Source of the DNA: CAVQBJ01 sp963724405 | Lineage (GTDB): Bacteria; Actinomycetota; Thermoleophilia; Solirubrobacterales; Solirubrobacteraceae | Direction: 5' to 3' | Assembly (NCBI GenBank): GCA_963724405.1 | Contig: CAVRUQ010000003.1 | Span: 1,798,001-1,862,000 of the forward strand | Length of the DNA stretch: 64,000 nt | In this document: positions 15,291 through 23,421 of the stretch, in pieces | How the letters are laid out: every line of letters starts with the position of its first letter | Position numbering within the stretch: position 1 is the first letter of the stretch | Notes under the pieces: model-generated | Databases searched by the model: none | Told to the model about the DNA's origin: nothing | Seen by the model: only the letters and a program-made list of their open reading frames with translations | Translations under genes and position numbers: made by a program

Positions 15291-16458
15291 CGAGCTCGAC
15301 CCCGCCGACCTCGCCGAGCTGGCGGCGCTCGACCGGATCCTCGCCGGCGACGCGGTCGACGCGAGCGAGCTCGAGCTCGCCGCGCTCGTCGAGTCGGTGC
15401 GGGCGGACGCGCCGCGGCTGGACGACGACGCGGCCGCTCGCCTCGACGACCGCCTCGCCAAGCCGGCCTCGACGGCGCCCGGCGCACCCCGACGTCGCCG
15501 ACGGCAGCGTGTCGGCCGCATCCGCCCGAAGACCGTCGCCCGCCTGGTCGTCGCCGGCCTGGGGGTGGCCGCCGTCGCCGGCACGGTAGCGCTCGTGATC
15601 ACCACCGCCGGGCCCAATTCGACCGTGACCGAGGAGGGACTGCCGGCGCACGCCGCCTCGCCGGTTCAGGTGGCGCCCGCCGGCGGAGCTGCGAGCGCGG
15701 GCCCGGGGGTCGTGGTTCCGGCACCCGCGCCGGCCCCGGCCGCTCCGGCGCTCGCCGCCCCGCCGACGTTCGGCCCGTCGCGCCTGCAGCAGCGCTCCGC
15801 GACCGTCACGCTCGGCACCGGATCCGGCTCGATCGGGCAGGTGGCCGACGAGATCGTGGCCGCCACCGAGCAGCTCGGCGGGGTCGTGCAGAACTCGAAC
15901 GTGACCGAGGCCGGCAACGGAAGCCTGGCCACGTTCAGCCTCACCGTTCCGTCGGGAAGCCTTGCCCAGCTCGTCACCACGCTCTCGCGCCTGGCGCGCG
16001 TGGAGTCGCTCAACCAGAGCACGCAGGACATCACGGACGCCTATGGCCGGGCGACCTCGCGGCTGGCCGCCGACCGCGCCGAGCGCGACGCGCTGTTCGT
16101 GGCGCTGGCCCGGGCCACGACGCCGAACGAGACGGCGAGCCTGCACGATCGCATCGCCGCGCTGGACGGTCGCATCGCCTCCGAGCAGCGTGCGGTGGCC
16201 TCGCTGCGCGCGCGGGCGCGCACCGCGACCGTCGCGGTGGTGCTGCAGTCGGTCGCGCCGGCGCCCGCCGCGCACCGCGCGGGGGGAACGCTGCGCACGG
16301 GCCTGCACGACGCCGCCGACGTCCTGCAGGTGAGCCTCGCCGTCGCGCTCGTCGCGCTCGCCGTGCTCGCGCCGTTGGCGCTCGTCGCGCTCGCGGCCTG
16401 GTGGACGGCGCGCGTACTGCGCCGGCGCGCCCGCGAGCGGGCGCTGCAGTCCAGCTGA
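15280..16458 (+). CDS. DUF4349-type membrane protein, probable anti-sigma partner
   Basis: A 392-residue protein. The N-terminal 90 residues are charged and helical (ELDPADLAELAALDRILAGD) and look like a cytoplasmic anti-sigma segment. One membrane helix follows (VARLVVAGLGVAAVAGTVALV), then a Pro/Ala linker, an extracytoplasmic DUF4349-like domain with a coiled-coil stretch (RLAADRAERDALFVALARA), and a C-terminal membrane helix (LQVSLAVALVALAVLAPLAL). The 11-base overlap with the sigma gene supports a sigma/anti-sigma pair. No zinc-binding HxxxCxxC motif is seen in the N-terminus, so it is not a ZAS-type anti-sigma. The role is inferred from position. Confidence 0.75.
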   Translation: MRRSELDPADLAELAALDRILAGDAVDASELELAALVESVRADAPRLDDDAAARLDDRLAKPASTAPGAPRRRRRQRVGRIRPKTVARLVVAGLGVAAVAGTVALVITTAGPNSTVTEEGLPAHAASPVQVAPAGGAASAGPGVVVPAPAPAPAAPALAAPPTFGPSRLQQRSATVTLGTGSGSIGQVADEIVAATEQLGGVVQNSNVTEAGNGSLATFSLTVPSGSLAQLVTTLSRLARVESLNQSTQDITDAYGRATSRLAADRAERDALFVALARATTPNETASLHDRIAALDGRIASEQRAVASLRARARTATVAVVLQSVAPAPAAHRAGGTLRTGLHDAADVLQVSLAVALVALAVLAPLALVALAAWWTARVLRRRARERALQSS

Positions 16459-16488
16459 CCGAGCGGCCCCGAGGGGTACGCTGCGGCG

Positions 16489-17292
16489 ATGGCCAAGGCT
16501 CTCAGGCGTCTCGGCTTCGTCCCCGCACCACGCGGCGCCCGCCGCCCCGTGCTCGATCTCCTGTTCGGGCTGTGGCTCTGGGTGGGGTTCGACGCGATGA
16601 ACAACCTTGCCCCGGTCCGCCAGGCCGCGGCGGAGCGCCACGCCCGCGACGTGCTCGCGCTCGAGCAGACGCTGCATCTCGCCCCCGAGCACACGCTCAA
16701 CCTGTGGCTGGCGGTTCACCACGGCATCCGCGACCTCGTCGTCTTCTGGTACTACAACGTGCACGGGGTCGTCACCATCGGCCTGTTCGTCTGGCTGTGG
16801 TGGCGGCGGCCACTGCTCCTCGCGCGCAATCGCCTCGCGCTCCTCCTTCTCAACGTCGCGGCGCTGGCGGTGTTCTGGAGCTGGCCGGTCGCGCCGCCCC
16901 GGATGCTCGTCTCCGACGGCTACCGGGACCTCGTCTCGCTCTCGCTGGGCATGCCCACCTGGCACGCGGGCGCGACCGCGATCGACTCCAACCAGCTCAC
17001 GGCGCTGCCCTCGTTGCACATCGCCTGGGCCGTGTGGAGCGTCGTCGTCCTGTGGCAGGTGTGGCATCGGCGCTGGGCGCGCGCGCTGCTCGTGTGCTAC
17101 CCGTTCGTGACGTTGTTCGCCGTCATGGCCACGGCCAACCACTTCCTCGTCGACGGTGTGGTGGGCGCCGCGATGATGGGGCTCGCCTTCCTCGCCGCCG
17201 ACCGCATCCTGACCCCGGCTCGCGTCCGCGGCGCGTCGCCGCACGCACCACCCGCACCGGTGCTCGCGCCCGAGGGCGCCGGCGACGGGTGA
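16489..17292 (+). CDS. PAP2-superfamily membrane phosphatase/phosphotransferase
   Basis: A 267-residue membrane protein with about six helices. PAP2 motifs are visible: ALPSLHIAWAVW (the conserved PSxH) and ATANHFLVDGVVG (the His-x3-Asp). The layout resembles the actinobacterial Aur1/Ipt1-like PAP2 group, which acts on lipid phosphates or moves phospho-head groups. It starts at ATG 16489, 30 bases after the DUF4349 gene, so co-transcription is possible. The lipid substrate is not known. Confidence 0.82.
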   Translation: MAKALRRLGFVPAPRGARRPVLDLLFGLWLWVGFDAMNNLAPVRQAAAERHARDVLALEQTLHLAPEHTLNLWLAVHHGIRDLVVFWYYNVHGVVTIGLFVWLWWRRPLLLARNRLALLLLNVAALAVFWSWPVAPPRMLVSDGYRDLVSLSLGMPTWHAGATAIDSNQLTALPSLHIAWAVWSVVVLWQVWHRRWARALLVCYPFVTLFAVMATANHFLVDGVVGAAMMGLAFLAADRILTPARVRGASPHAPPAPVLAPEGAGDG

Positions 17293-17374
17293 CGGGGGCA
17301 CCGACCACCGCGGCCGGTACGGTTGCCGCCGTGCCAGGTCGCCGGCGATCACGGCCGGGATTCGCGGAGGGGTG

Positions 17375-17953
17375 ATGCTCGCGCCGCCGGTCGCGCTCTC
17401 CTCGGATGCCTGGGCCGGGCTCCTCGGCGCGCTCATCGGCGGGCTGGCCACCCTGTCGGCGCAGGCGCTGAACAACTGGTATCAGGGCCGCAGCGCGGCG
17501 CGGGCGGGCAAGGACGCCGTGGCGGCCACGGCGCTCCTCATGCAGGACGACTTCCTGCACTACCAGGCGACGCTCGCCCGCTCCATCGACCGCTGCACCT
17601 GGTGGGAGAAGTCGTGGCTGTCCAAGGCCCAGGCGACGATCGACGACCGCCGCACGGTCTGGGCGGCGCTGCCGGACAAGAAGACGAACGTCGTCGCCGA
17701 CGCGCAGGGCTGGATGGACTACCTGATCGCCTGCCGGCGCGGGCGGGAGCGCGGGGACGGCCCGGGGCTCACCGCCACCGAGCTCGAGACGATGAAGATG
17801 ACCTTCCGCGACCTCGAGCGAGGCCGCAAGGCCCTGGGCACGCTCGCGCGGCGCGACGCGACGAGCTTCGGCAAGGCCCACGTGCTCCAGGATCTGAGCC
17901 AGTGCCACACGGTGGCCGAGTTGCTCGACCGGCCGTGGGTCGACGTCGGCTGA
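17375..17953 (+). CDS. protein of unknown function with one N-terminal membrane helix
   Basis: A 192-residue protein I do not recognise. One hydrophobic segment near the start (AWAGLLGALIGGLATLSAQ) is followed by a soluble helical domain rich in Trp, Arg and Asp (CTWWEKSWLSKAQATIDDRR). GGAGG at 17366-17370 supports ATG 17375, though the overlapping GTG 17372 is possible. It resembles small actinobacterial proteins with a single anchor and a cytoplasmic helical part. No neighbour gives a clear functional clue. Confidence 0.7.
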   Translation: MLAPPVALSSDAWAGLLGALIGGLATLSAQALNNWYQGRSAARAGKDAVAATALLMQDDFLHYQATLARSIDRCTWWEKSWLSKAQATIDDRRTVWAALPDKKTNVVADAQGWMDYLIACRRGRERGDGPGLTATELETMKMTFRDLERGRKALGTLARRDATSFGKAHVLQDLSQCHTVAELLDRPWVDVG

Positions 17954-17969
17954 CGCCGCGCGCCGCGCT

Positions 17970-18197
17970 TCAGTTGCAGAGGCCGCAGCGCCCGTCGGAG
18001 CAGCGGCAGGCCGGCAGGGGCGCGTCGAACCGCGTCGGGCGCCAGCGCGACAGCCAGGCGCGAGCGGCCGGCTCGGTCCGGTCGAGGCCGCCGCCGGGCC
18101 AGCACTGATCGAGCATGCGCTCGGCCAGGCGCCGCGTCTCGGCGGGCGAGCGCGATGCGGCGGATCTGATGAGGTCGTGCACGGGGTTTTGGCGCAT
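17970..18197 (-). CDS. small Cys-rich protein of unknown function
   Basis: A 75-residue protein with a helical middle (RSPAETRRLAERMLDQCW) and a Cys-rich end (ACRCSDGRCGLCN) that could bind a metal. ATG 18197 is preceded by a weak AGG-type site, and an in-frame ATG at 18266 is also possible. It converges on the previous gene. I accept it because its residue composition looks protein-like, but I cannot name a family. Confidence 0.5.
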   Translation of the reverse strand: MRQNPVHDLIRSAASRSPAETRRLAERMLDQCWPGGGLDRTEPAARAWLSRWRPTRFDAPLPACRCSDGRCGLCN

Positions 18198-18311
18198 GGC
18201 GTGAACCTGCCCGTACGAACAGGCGTGGGGCCTGTTCGGAGCGGTCGCGCCCGAATGGTGGTCCACCGGGTGATCGGCAGCGACCGCGTTCCCTTGACGA
18301 CAGGCCTGGCG

Positions 18312-18339
18312 GCGCCCCCCGCAACGGCCGGAGGGGCGC
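18312..18339. terminator. possible terminator hairpin
   Basis: GCGCCCC (18312-18318) and GGGGCGC (18333-18339) can pair around a 14-base loop. It lies just beyond the stop of the minus-strand gene that ends at 18367. Confidence 0.4.
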
Positions 18340-18366
18340 GGACCAGGCCGGACCAGGCAGAGGCGC

Positions 18367-18729
18367 TCAGGCGCGCTGCGGCACCCGGGCGATGGCCTCC
18401 TGGTAGAGGCTCATCCGGGGACCGACCGCCTCGTTGGTCGCGCCCTCGAGGTGGCGGATGCCGTCGACGCACAGCTGGGCGTCGATCTGGTTGCGAAGGA
18501 ACTCCTCGCTGCTGCGCAGCGCGGTGATCTGCTCCGGTGTGCCGCGCACCTCGATGTAGCCGGCGAGGTCACCCGTCGGCTCGAGCAGCACGACGTCGAA
18601 CCCCTCGATGCTTCCCTCCTGCTGACGGCGCCCGAGGAGGCCCAGCGCCTCGTTGAACACCTCGAGTCCGCGTTCCTCGGACCCGCGAGCGACCGCCCCC
18701 CAGCCGATGAACAGCACGCGTTCGGCCAT
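18367..18729 (-). CDS. conserved-looking small protein of unknown function
   Basis: A 120-residue protein. The predicted pattern (MAERVLFIGWGAVARG ... GFDVVLLEPTGDLAGYIEVR ... LRSSEEFLRNQIDAQLCVDG) alternates strands and helices and would suit a dimeric alpha/beta barrel. A GA-rich ribosome-binding site (AGAGAGAGAGG) precedes ATG 18729. The in-frame extension to 18810 looks non-coding. The gene is divergent from the beta-lactamase-like gene. Function not recognised. Confidence 0.7.
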   Translation of the reverse strand: MAERVLFIGWGAVARGSEERGLEVFNEALGLLGRRQQEGSIEGFDVVLLEPTGDLAGYIEVRGTPEQITALRSSEEFLRNQIDAQLCVDGIRHLEGATNEAVGPRMSLYQEAIARVPQRA

Positions 18730-18827
18730 GCCGATTCCTCTCTCTCTTGGCCCGGTCGGCGTGGCCGGGCCGGTGGCGCCACTCTCGCACGTGCGCGCCC
18801 CGCGACGCAATACGTAGAGTTCCGTGC

Positions 18828-19721
18828 GTGGGACGCCCCGGCCTGCAGCGCCTCGCCGCCGTGCTCGCGGTGCTCGCCCTGCTCGGCGGTCTCGCCGGGT
18901 TCGTGCCGGCCGCCGGAGCGCCGCCGCGACCGGCCGGGACGCTCGGCCACGCAGCCCGCGCGAGCTGTCCGCGCCCGCCGTCGCCGGCCGCGACGCCGCC
19001 GGCGTGGCGCCCGGGGATGCGCGCGGCGATCGCCTACGCGCACCTGCGCCGCGGCGACATCTCCTTCGCCGTGCGGGTCGAGCACCGCTTCTGGGGCTAC
19101 CGGGCCGAGGACACCGTGCCCTCGGCGAGCGTGCTCAAGGCGATGCTGATGACCGCCTACCTCAACCGCGCGTCAGTGCGCGACCGCCCGCTGAACGCGG
19201 CCGACCGCGCGCTGCTCGAGCCGATGATCCGCTGGTCGGACAACACGGCCGCCACCGACGTGCGCAACATCGTCGGCGACGCGAGCCTCGTCGCGCTGGC
19301 CCGGCGGGTCGGCATGCGCCGCTTCTCCCCGGCCCCGATCTGGGGCCTGTCGCAGATCGACGCCGACGACCAGACGCGCTTCTGGCTGCACATCGACCGC
19401 TACATCGCGCCACTGCACCGTGCCTACGCGCTGCGCCTGCTCGCGACGATCGTCTCCTGGCAGCGCTGGGGCGTGGCCCGCGTCGCGCCGGCGGGCTGGC
19501 AGCTGTACTTCAAGGGCGGCTGGGGCTCGGGCACCGGCGCCGTCGACCACCAGGTGGCGCTGCTGACGCGCGGGCCCGACCGCGTCGCGCTCGCGATCAT
19601 GACCCTCGACGACGGCACGCACCTCTACGGCCAGCAGACGCTGCAGGGGCTCGCGCAGCGCCTGCTCGCGGGCCTCGCCTGCACGACGCCGCCGAACGCG
19701 CGCGCGGCGGGGCGAGGGTAG
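18828..19721 (+). CDS. secreted class-A beta-lactamase-fold serine hydrolase
   Basis: A 297-residue exported protein with a signal peptide (LQRLAAVLAVLALLGGLAGF, cleavage near AAGA). The serine beta-lactamase/DD-peptidase motifs are present in order: SVLK (SxxK), SDN in RWSDNTAA, and KGGWGSG in place of KTG. No convincing ExxxN omega-loop is seen, so it may be a peptidase-like or inactive relative rather than a drug-hydrolysing enzyme. The start GTG 18828 places the signal peptide at the N-terminus. It probably acts on or near the cell wall. Confidence 0.8.
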   Translation: MGRPGLQRLAAVLAVLALLGGLAGFVPAAGAPPRPAGTLGHAARASCPRPPSPAATPPAWRPGMRAAIAYAHLRRGDISFAVRVEHRFWGYRAEDTVPSASVLKAMLMTAYLNRASVRDRPLNAADRALLEPMIRWSDNTAATDVRNIVGDASLVALARRVGMRRFSPAPIWGLSQIDADDQTRFWLHIDRYIAPLHRAYALRLLATIVSWQRWGVARVAPAGWQLYFKGGWGSGTGAVDHQVALLTRGPDRVALAIMTLDDGTHLYGQQTLQGLAQRLLAGLACTTPPNARAAGRG

Positions 19722-19746
19722 GGTCGTTCCGCATCGCTGTGACGCA

Positions 19747-21267
19747 TCAGCGCGGCAGCCGCCGCAGCACGGCGAGCGCCGACGTGGCGCTCGCGCTCAG
19801 CACGGTCAGGTACGCCGCCCGCGGGCCGAGGGCGGTGGTCCAGAAGCTGACGATGGTGGTGTAGCGGCCGGCGAGCGGGCCGACGCAGTGGTTCGGCGTG
19901 CGGCCCTCGCGGATGGCGCCGGGTTGATAGCCCCCGTCGCGTGAGACCTGCGTCACCGCCGAGGCGATGATGCGGTCGCGCGCGTTGGCGATCGCCGGAC
20001 CGAGGAGCAGCTTCTGGTCGCAGTCGTCGACGCGCACGTAGAGCAGGCGACCGGCAAGCACCGAGGGGTTGAGAAGCTGCGCGTCGATCGCGTGGCGCAG
20101 CGTCGTGTGACGTCCGTTGCGCAGGTCGATCGCCACGATCCGGCTGCGTCGTCCGGCGGCGCCGAAGACGAGCGTCCGGCCGGCCAGCGCCGGGCGCCCG
20201 AGCTCGTCGGGCACGTTCGCCGAGGCGACCTGGTACGCGGGCGCGGTCGGCGGCAGGCGCTGGACGAGGATGCGGTACCGGCCGGGCCCGCCCGGGGCCG
20301 GCGGCACGCGATAGGCCAGCCAGCCCGCGGAGATCGCGAGCTCGTCCGCGCCGGGTGCGGCGACGGTGAACGCCGGCGTGAGCGAGCGGCGATCGGCGAT
20401 CGTGATGGTGTCGGCGCCGCGCCAGGCGATCCAACCGCCGCCGAGCGCCGGATCGTCGCCGGGGAGCGCGGACACGGCGGCGCCCCGGCGGACGAAGCCG
20501 CCGACGCCGGGCTCCTGCCAGGCGAGCTCGCCGGCGACGACGCTCGGATCGACCTTGCCCGAGTAGATCGGCGCGGCGGGCGGCGTCGCCGCGCCGGCCG
20601 GCCCGGCGAGCGCGAGCGCGCAGCCGATCAGCGCGAGCGCGTCGAGCAGCCGCATGCCGCGCAGGGCCCCGGCGCGCTCGGTCATGCCCGAGATCAGCCT
20701 CGCGCCGAGCGATGTGTCGGCGATCGGCGCGATGACGAGCACCGGCAGCGCGCGCCCCGCGCCGAAGGCGAGGCCGACGACGAGGCCCGCGCGCACCGTG
20801 CCGAGCGCGACGGTCATGCCGGCGAGCGCCCACACCGCGAAGCTCATGACGAACGTGGTGAAGGCGAGTCCGAGCAACGCCCCGTACAGACCCGCGGTCA
20901 CCGCCACGGGCAGGCCCCGTCGCCACGGCTCGGGCACCTGGCGGCGCACCTGCGGCAGGATCCGCGTGCCGCTCGCGTCGAGCAGCGCCGCCGCGAGCGC
21001 GACGGCGAGCGCGAGCGTCGCACCGCCTCCGCCGCCGTGGTGCACGAGCGCACCGAGCGCGCCGAGGCAGCCGAAGGTCAGGACGCCTCCGGCGAGCGCA
21101 CCGGCGGCGAACACGATCGTCGTCGCGGCCGCGACCGCGCGCCCGCCGCGGTGCACGCCGCCGGCGCGCAGCGTGTCGATCGTCGACAGCCCGCATGGCG
21201 ACCACGTGCCGGTGATGCCGGCGAGCAGCGCGGTGGCTGCGAGCGCCGCGTCGAGGGCGCTCAACAC
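19747..21267 (-). CDS. MauF-like membrane domain fused to a propeller-like domain
   Basis: A 506-residue protein. The first 220 residues hold about six hydrophobic helices in a CcdA/DsbD/MauF-like arrangement with GTWSPCGLSTIDTL near the start. MauF is a membrane protein needed for methylamine dehydrogenase assembly. From about residue 230 (APIYSGKVDPSVVAG) the protein is predicted beta-rich, with repeated short strands (GGWIAWRGADTITIADRRS; SRIVAIDLRNGRHTTL) like a WD/TolB-type propeller outside the membrane. The start GTG 21267 overlaps the end of the MauA-like gene by seven bases. This fusion is unusual. The propeller could stand in for the missing large subunit, but that is inference. Confidence 0.65.
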   Translation of the reverse strand: MLSALDAALAATALLAGITGTWSPCGLSTIDTLRAGGVHRGGRAVAAATTIVFAAGALAGGVLTFGCLGALGALVHHGGGGGATLALAVALAAALLDASGTRILPQVRRQVPEPWRRGLPVAVTAGLYGALLGLAFTTFVMSFAVWALAGMTVALGTVRAGLVVGLAFGAGRALPVLVIAPIADTSLGARLISGMTERAGALRGMRLLDALALIGCALALAGPAGAATPPAAPIYSGKVDPSVVAGELAWQEPGVGGFVRRGAAVSALPGDDPALGGGWIAWRGADTITIADRRSLTPAFTVAAPGADELAISAGWLAYRVPPAPGGPGRYRILVQRLPPTAPAYQVASANVPDELGRPALAGRTLVFGAAGRRSRIVAIDLRNGRHTTLRHAIDAQLLNPSVLAGRLLYVRVDDCDQKLLLGPAIANARDRIIASAVTQVSRDGGYQPGAIREGRTPNHCVGPLAGRYTTIVSFWTTALGPRAAYLTVLSASATSALAVLRRLPR

Positions 21268-21836
21268 GGCACCTGGGTGTCGAAGTAGTACACGCAGAAG
21301 ACGCTGCGGCCGCTGTAGCAGTAGCCGGTCAGCGCGGCATCGCCGTTGATCCGCTTGCTCGTGTAGGCGCAGCAGTCCATCAGCTTGCGCACGTGCCCGC
21401 CGCAGCAGCGGTGCCACGTGCCGTCCTCGTACGTCTTGATCCCGAAGCGCAGCGGGACGTTGTCGAGGCACACCCGGGTCCGTGGGGCCGGCGGCAGGGG
21501 CTGGCCGTCGGGACCGAGGAGCGGGTTTCCGTTCGCGTCCACCGGCTGGTCGCGCGCGTTGACCGGGCGCCCGAGGTCGTCGATCGGATGGCCGTCGCTC
21601 GCGCGCAGCGGGTAGCCGCGGCTGTCGACGCGCGGCAGACCGGTCGGATGCGGGCAGGACGCGGTGGTGTACGTGTGCCCGCAGAACGTGTAGTAGGGCT
21701 GCGCCTCGGCGCCGGCCGGATCGAGCGCGTCGTCGAGGGCGAGGCGGGCGCCGGCCAGGGCGACGAGGGCCTCGCCGCCCCGGCGCAGGAAGCCGCGCCG
21801 CGACTGACGGCCCGCGGACGGCTGCCGCTCAGACAC
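21261..21836 (-). CDS. Tat-exported Cys-rich protein, methylamine dehydrogenase light-chain-like
   Basis: A 191-residue protein with a twin-arginine signal (SRRGFLRRGG then a short hydrophobic run). The mature part has ten Cys (TFCGHTYTTASCP; WHRCCGGHVRKLMDCCAY; GYCYSGRSVFCVYYF; a final PC). The pattern recalls MauA, the small subunit of methylamine dehydrogenase, which has many disulfides and a tryptophan tryptophylquinone. Only one Trp is present here, so a normal two-Trp cofactor cannot form. A middle segment of xGxP repeats (DLGRPVNARDQPVDANGNPL) is inserted. It overlaps both neighbours by a few bases. The assignment to the MauA family is moderate and the catalytic role is unknown. Confidence 0.6.
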   Translation of the reverse strand: MSERQPSAGRQSRRGFLRRGGEALVALAGARLALDDALDPAGAEAQPYYTFCGHTYTTASCPHPTGLPRVDSRGYPLRASDGHPIDDLGRPVNARDQPVDANGNPLLGPDGQPLPPAPRTRVCLDNVPLRFGIKTYEDGTWHRCCGGHVRKLMDCCAYTSKRINGDAALTGYCYSGRSVFCVYYFDTQVPC

Positions 21837-22767
21837 CCGCTCCCTCCGCCGCCCGCCGCCACAGCGCCGTTCCCGGGATGCTCTGCAGCTGCTCGGCGGT
21901 GTTGAACGTGCCCTTCGCGAGCACGATCCCGTCGGCGCTCATCGCGACGGCGTAGGGGCTGCCCGGGACCTCGGCGACCCGCCAGGCGAGCACGTCGCGC
22001 TCCTCGTCGAACACGATCAGCTCGAGCCCCGGGCGCTCGGCCAGTGCCGCGATCGCCGGTCCGAGCTCCGCGCACATCCGGCACCCGGGCGAGAGGAAGA
22101 CGGCGAGGGCGAGCTCGCTCCCCTGGACTCCGAAGCGCTCGATGAGCGGGCAATCGGTGCCGCGGGCCGGCCCCTCGGCCTCGATCTCGAGCGCGCCGCG
22201 GCGGCGCTCACGGGCGCGCAGGAAGGCGACCTCGCGGGCGAGCGAGTACGCGATCCAGGCGAGGGCCGCGCAGGTGAGGGCGAGCAGGCCGACGAGCACC
22301 GCGAGCCACCCGCCGACCGCGAGGCTCGGCGCGGGCGTGAGCGCGAGCACGCCGGCCAGCAGGGCGATCACGCCAACGTGTACCGCCCCGGCCCGGCTGA
22401 CGGTCGTGGCCGCGCCGAAGCAGGGACAGGGCGTCCCGGCGCGGCCGCTCGCCAGGGCCCGCACCTGCCAGGCCGCGAAGGCGAGCAGCAGCGCGGCGCC
22501 GGCGACTCGCGCCGGCCACCAGAGCGCCCAGATCCCGACTCCGACGACGAGCTCGAGCGCACCGAGGGCGCGCAGGCCGAGCCCGTCGAGGGCGCCGAGG
22601 ACGCGGAGACCCGGCCGCCGCCCGAGCGTCGAGGCGGTCGCCGGAGCGCGAGCGAACTTCAGGAGGCCGGCGGCGACCAGCTCGCCGCCCACGACGATCG
22701 TCGCCACCGCCGCGAGCGGGGCGAGCCCGATCATGTCCGTTGCGCCGGCGTCCGCACGGGCGCTCAT
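21829..22767 (-). CDS. MauE-MauD fusion: DoxX-like membrane domain plus thioredoxin-like domain
   Basis: A 312-residue protein. The N-terminal half has four to five membrane helices with the MauE/DoxX signature (GGELVAAGLLKFARAP; RVAGAALLLAFAAWQVRAL) and a C-x-C pair in GTPCPCFGA. After a final helix the C-terminal half is a thioredoxin-like domain with SPGCRMCAEL (CxxC) and EVPGSPYAVAMS (cis-Pro region), as in MauD. In mau operons MauE and MauD are separate proteins that make or guard disulfides in MauA. ATG 22767 is chosen, with 22734 as an alternative. Its end overlaps the MauA-like gene by eight bases, and the Cys-rich neighbour is its likely substrate. Confidence 0.8.
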   Translation of the reverse strand: MSARADAGATDMIGLAPLAAVATIVVGGELVAAGLLKFARAPATASTLGRRPGLRVLGALDGLGLRALGALELVVGVGIWALWWPARVAGAALLLAFAAWQVRALASGRAGTPCPCFGAATTVSRAGAVHVGVIALLAGVLALTPAPSLAVGGWLAVLVGLLALTCAALAWIAYSLAREVAFLRARERRRGALEIEAEGPARGTDCPLIERFGVQGSELALAVFLSPGCRMCAELGPAIAALAERPGLELIVFDEERDVLAWRVAEVPGSPYAVAMSADGIVLAKGTFNTAEQLQSIPGTALWRRAAEGAGV

Positions 22768-22828
22768 TGTCGGGCATGGATCGGATGGTCCGCGGTGGGC
22801 GGGAGTGCCGGCTCTATGCTGTCGCCGG

Positions 22829-23296
22829 ATGCTCAAACGCGACTACGAGACCCAGGTGTGCTCGGTGGCACGTTCGCTCGAGGTCGTCGGCGAGCGCTGG
22901 TCGTTGCTCATCCTGCGCAGCGTTCTGCTCGGCGTGAACCGCTTCGACGACCTCCTCGGGGACCTCGGCATCACGCGGAGCGTCCTCACGGCGCGGCTCG
23001 CGCGGCTCGTCGACGAGGGCGTGCTCGAGCGCGTTCCCTACCAGGACCGTCCCCCCCGCTTCGAGTACCGCGCCACGGAGAAGGGGCGGGCGCTCTGGCC
23101 GGTGCTCGCGCACCTCATGCGCTGGGGCGACCGGTACTACCCGGAGCCGGGCGGTCCTCCGCGGATCATCGAGCACACCGACTGCGGCGGACGCCCGGAC
23201 GAGCACCTCATGTGCGATCGCTGCGCTGCGCCGCTGACGCCCGCGACGATCACCGTGCATCGCGGGGCCGGCCTGGAGCCGGCCGCCGCGGGCTAG
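22829..23296 (+). CDS. HxlR-family transcriptional regulator
   Basis: A 155-residue MarR-like winged-helix protein of the HxlR group (VCSVARSLEVVGERWSLLIL; TRSVLTARLARLVDEGVLER; YRATEKGRALWPVLAHL). The Cys at position 11 is at the site used for redox or electrophile sensing in several HxlR proteins. A C-terminal CGGRPDEHLMCDRCAAPL could bind metal. It is divergent from the mau-like operon, 61 bases away, and is its most likely regulator (inference). Confidence 0.9.
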   Translation: MLKRDYETQVCSVARSLEVVGERWSLLILRSVLLGVNRFDDLLGDLGITRSVLTARLARLVDEGVLERVPYQDRPPRFEYRATEKGRALWPVLAHLMRWGDRYYPEPGGPPRIIEHTDCGGRPDEHLMCDRCAAPLTPATITVHRGAGLEPAAAG

Positions 23297-23421
23297 CCGA
23301 TCGTCGCGCCGCCCGGTCGCGTGCCCGACGCGTCGGCACGACCGTCGAAGGTCAGTTGCTTGATGCGACTGCCTTGTTATCCTGATCGTCACCGCACACA
23401 CCGCACCCGGAAGGAGTCATC

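Noticed and set aside
18828..19721. True antibiotic-resistance beta-lactamase
   Set aside because: SxxK and SDN are present but the KTG box is KGG and no clear omega-loop Glu is seen. I call only the fold.
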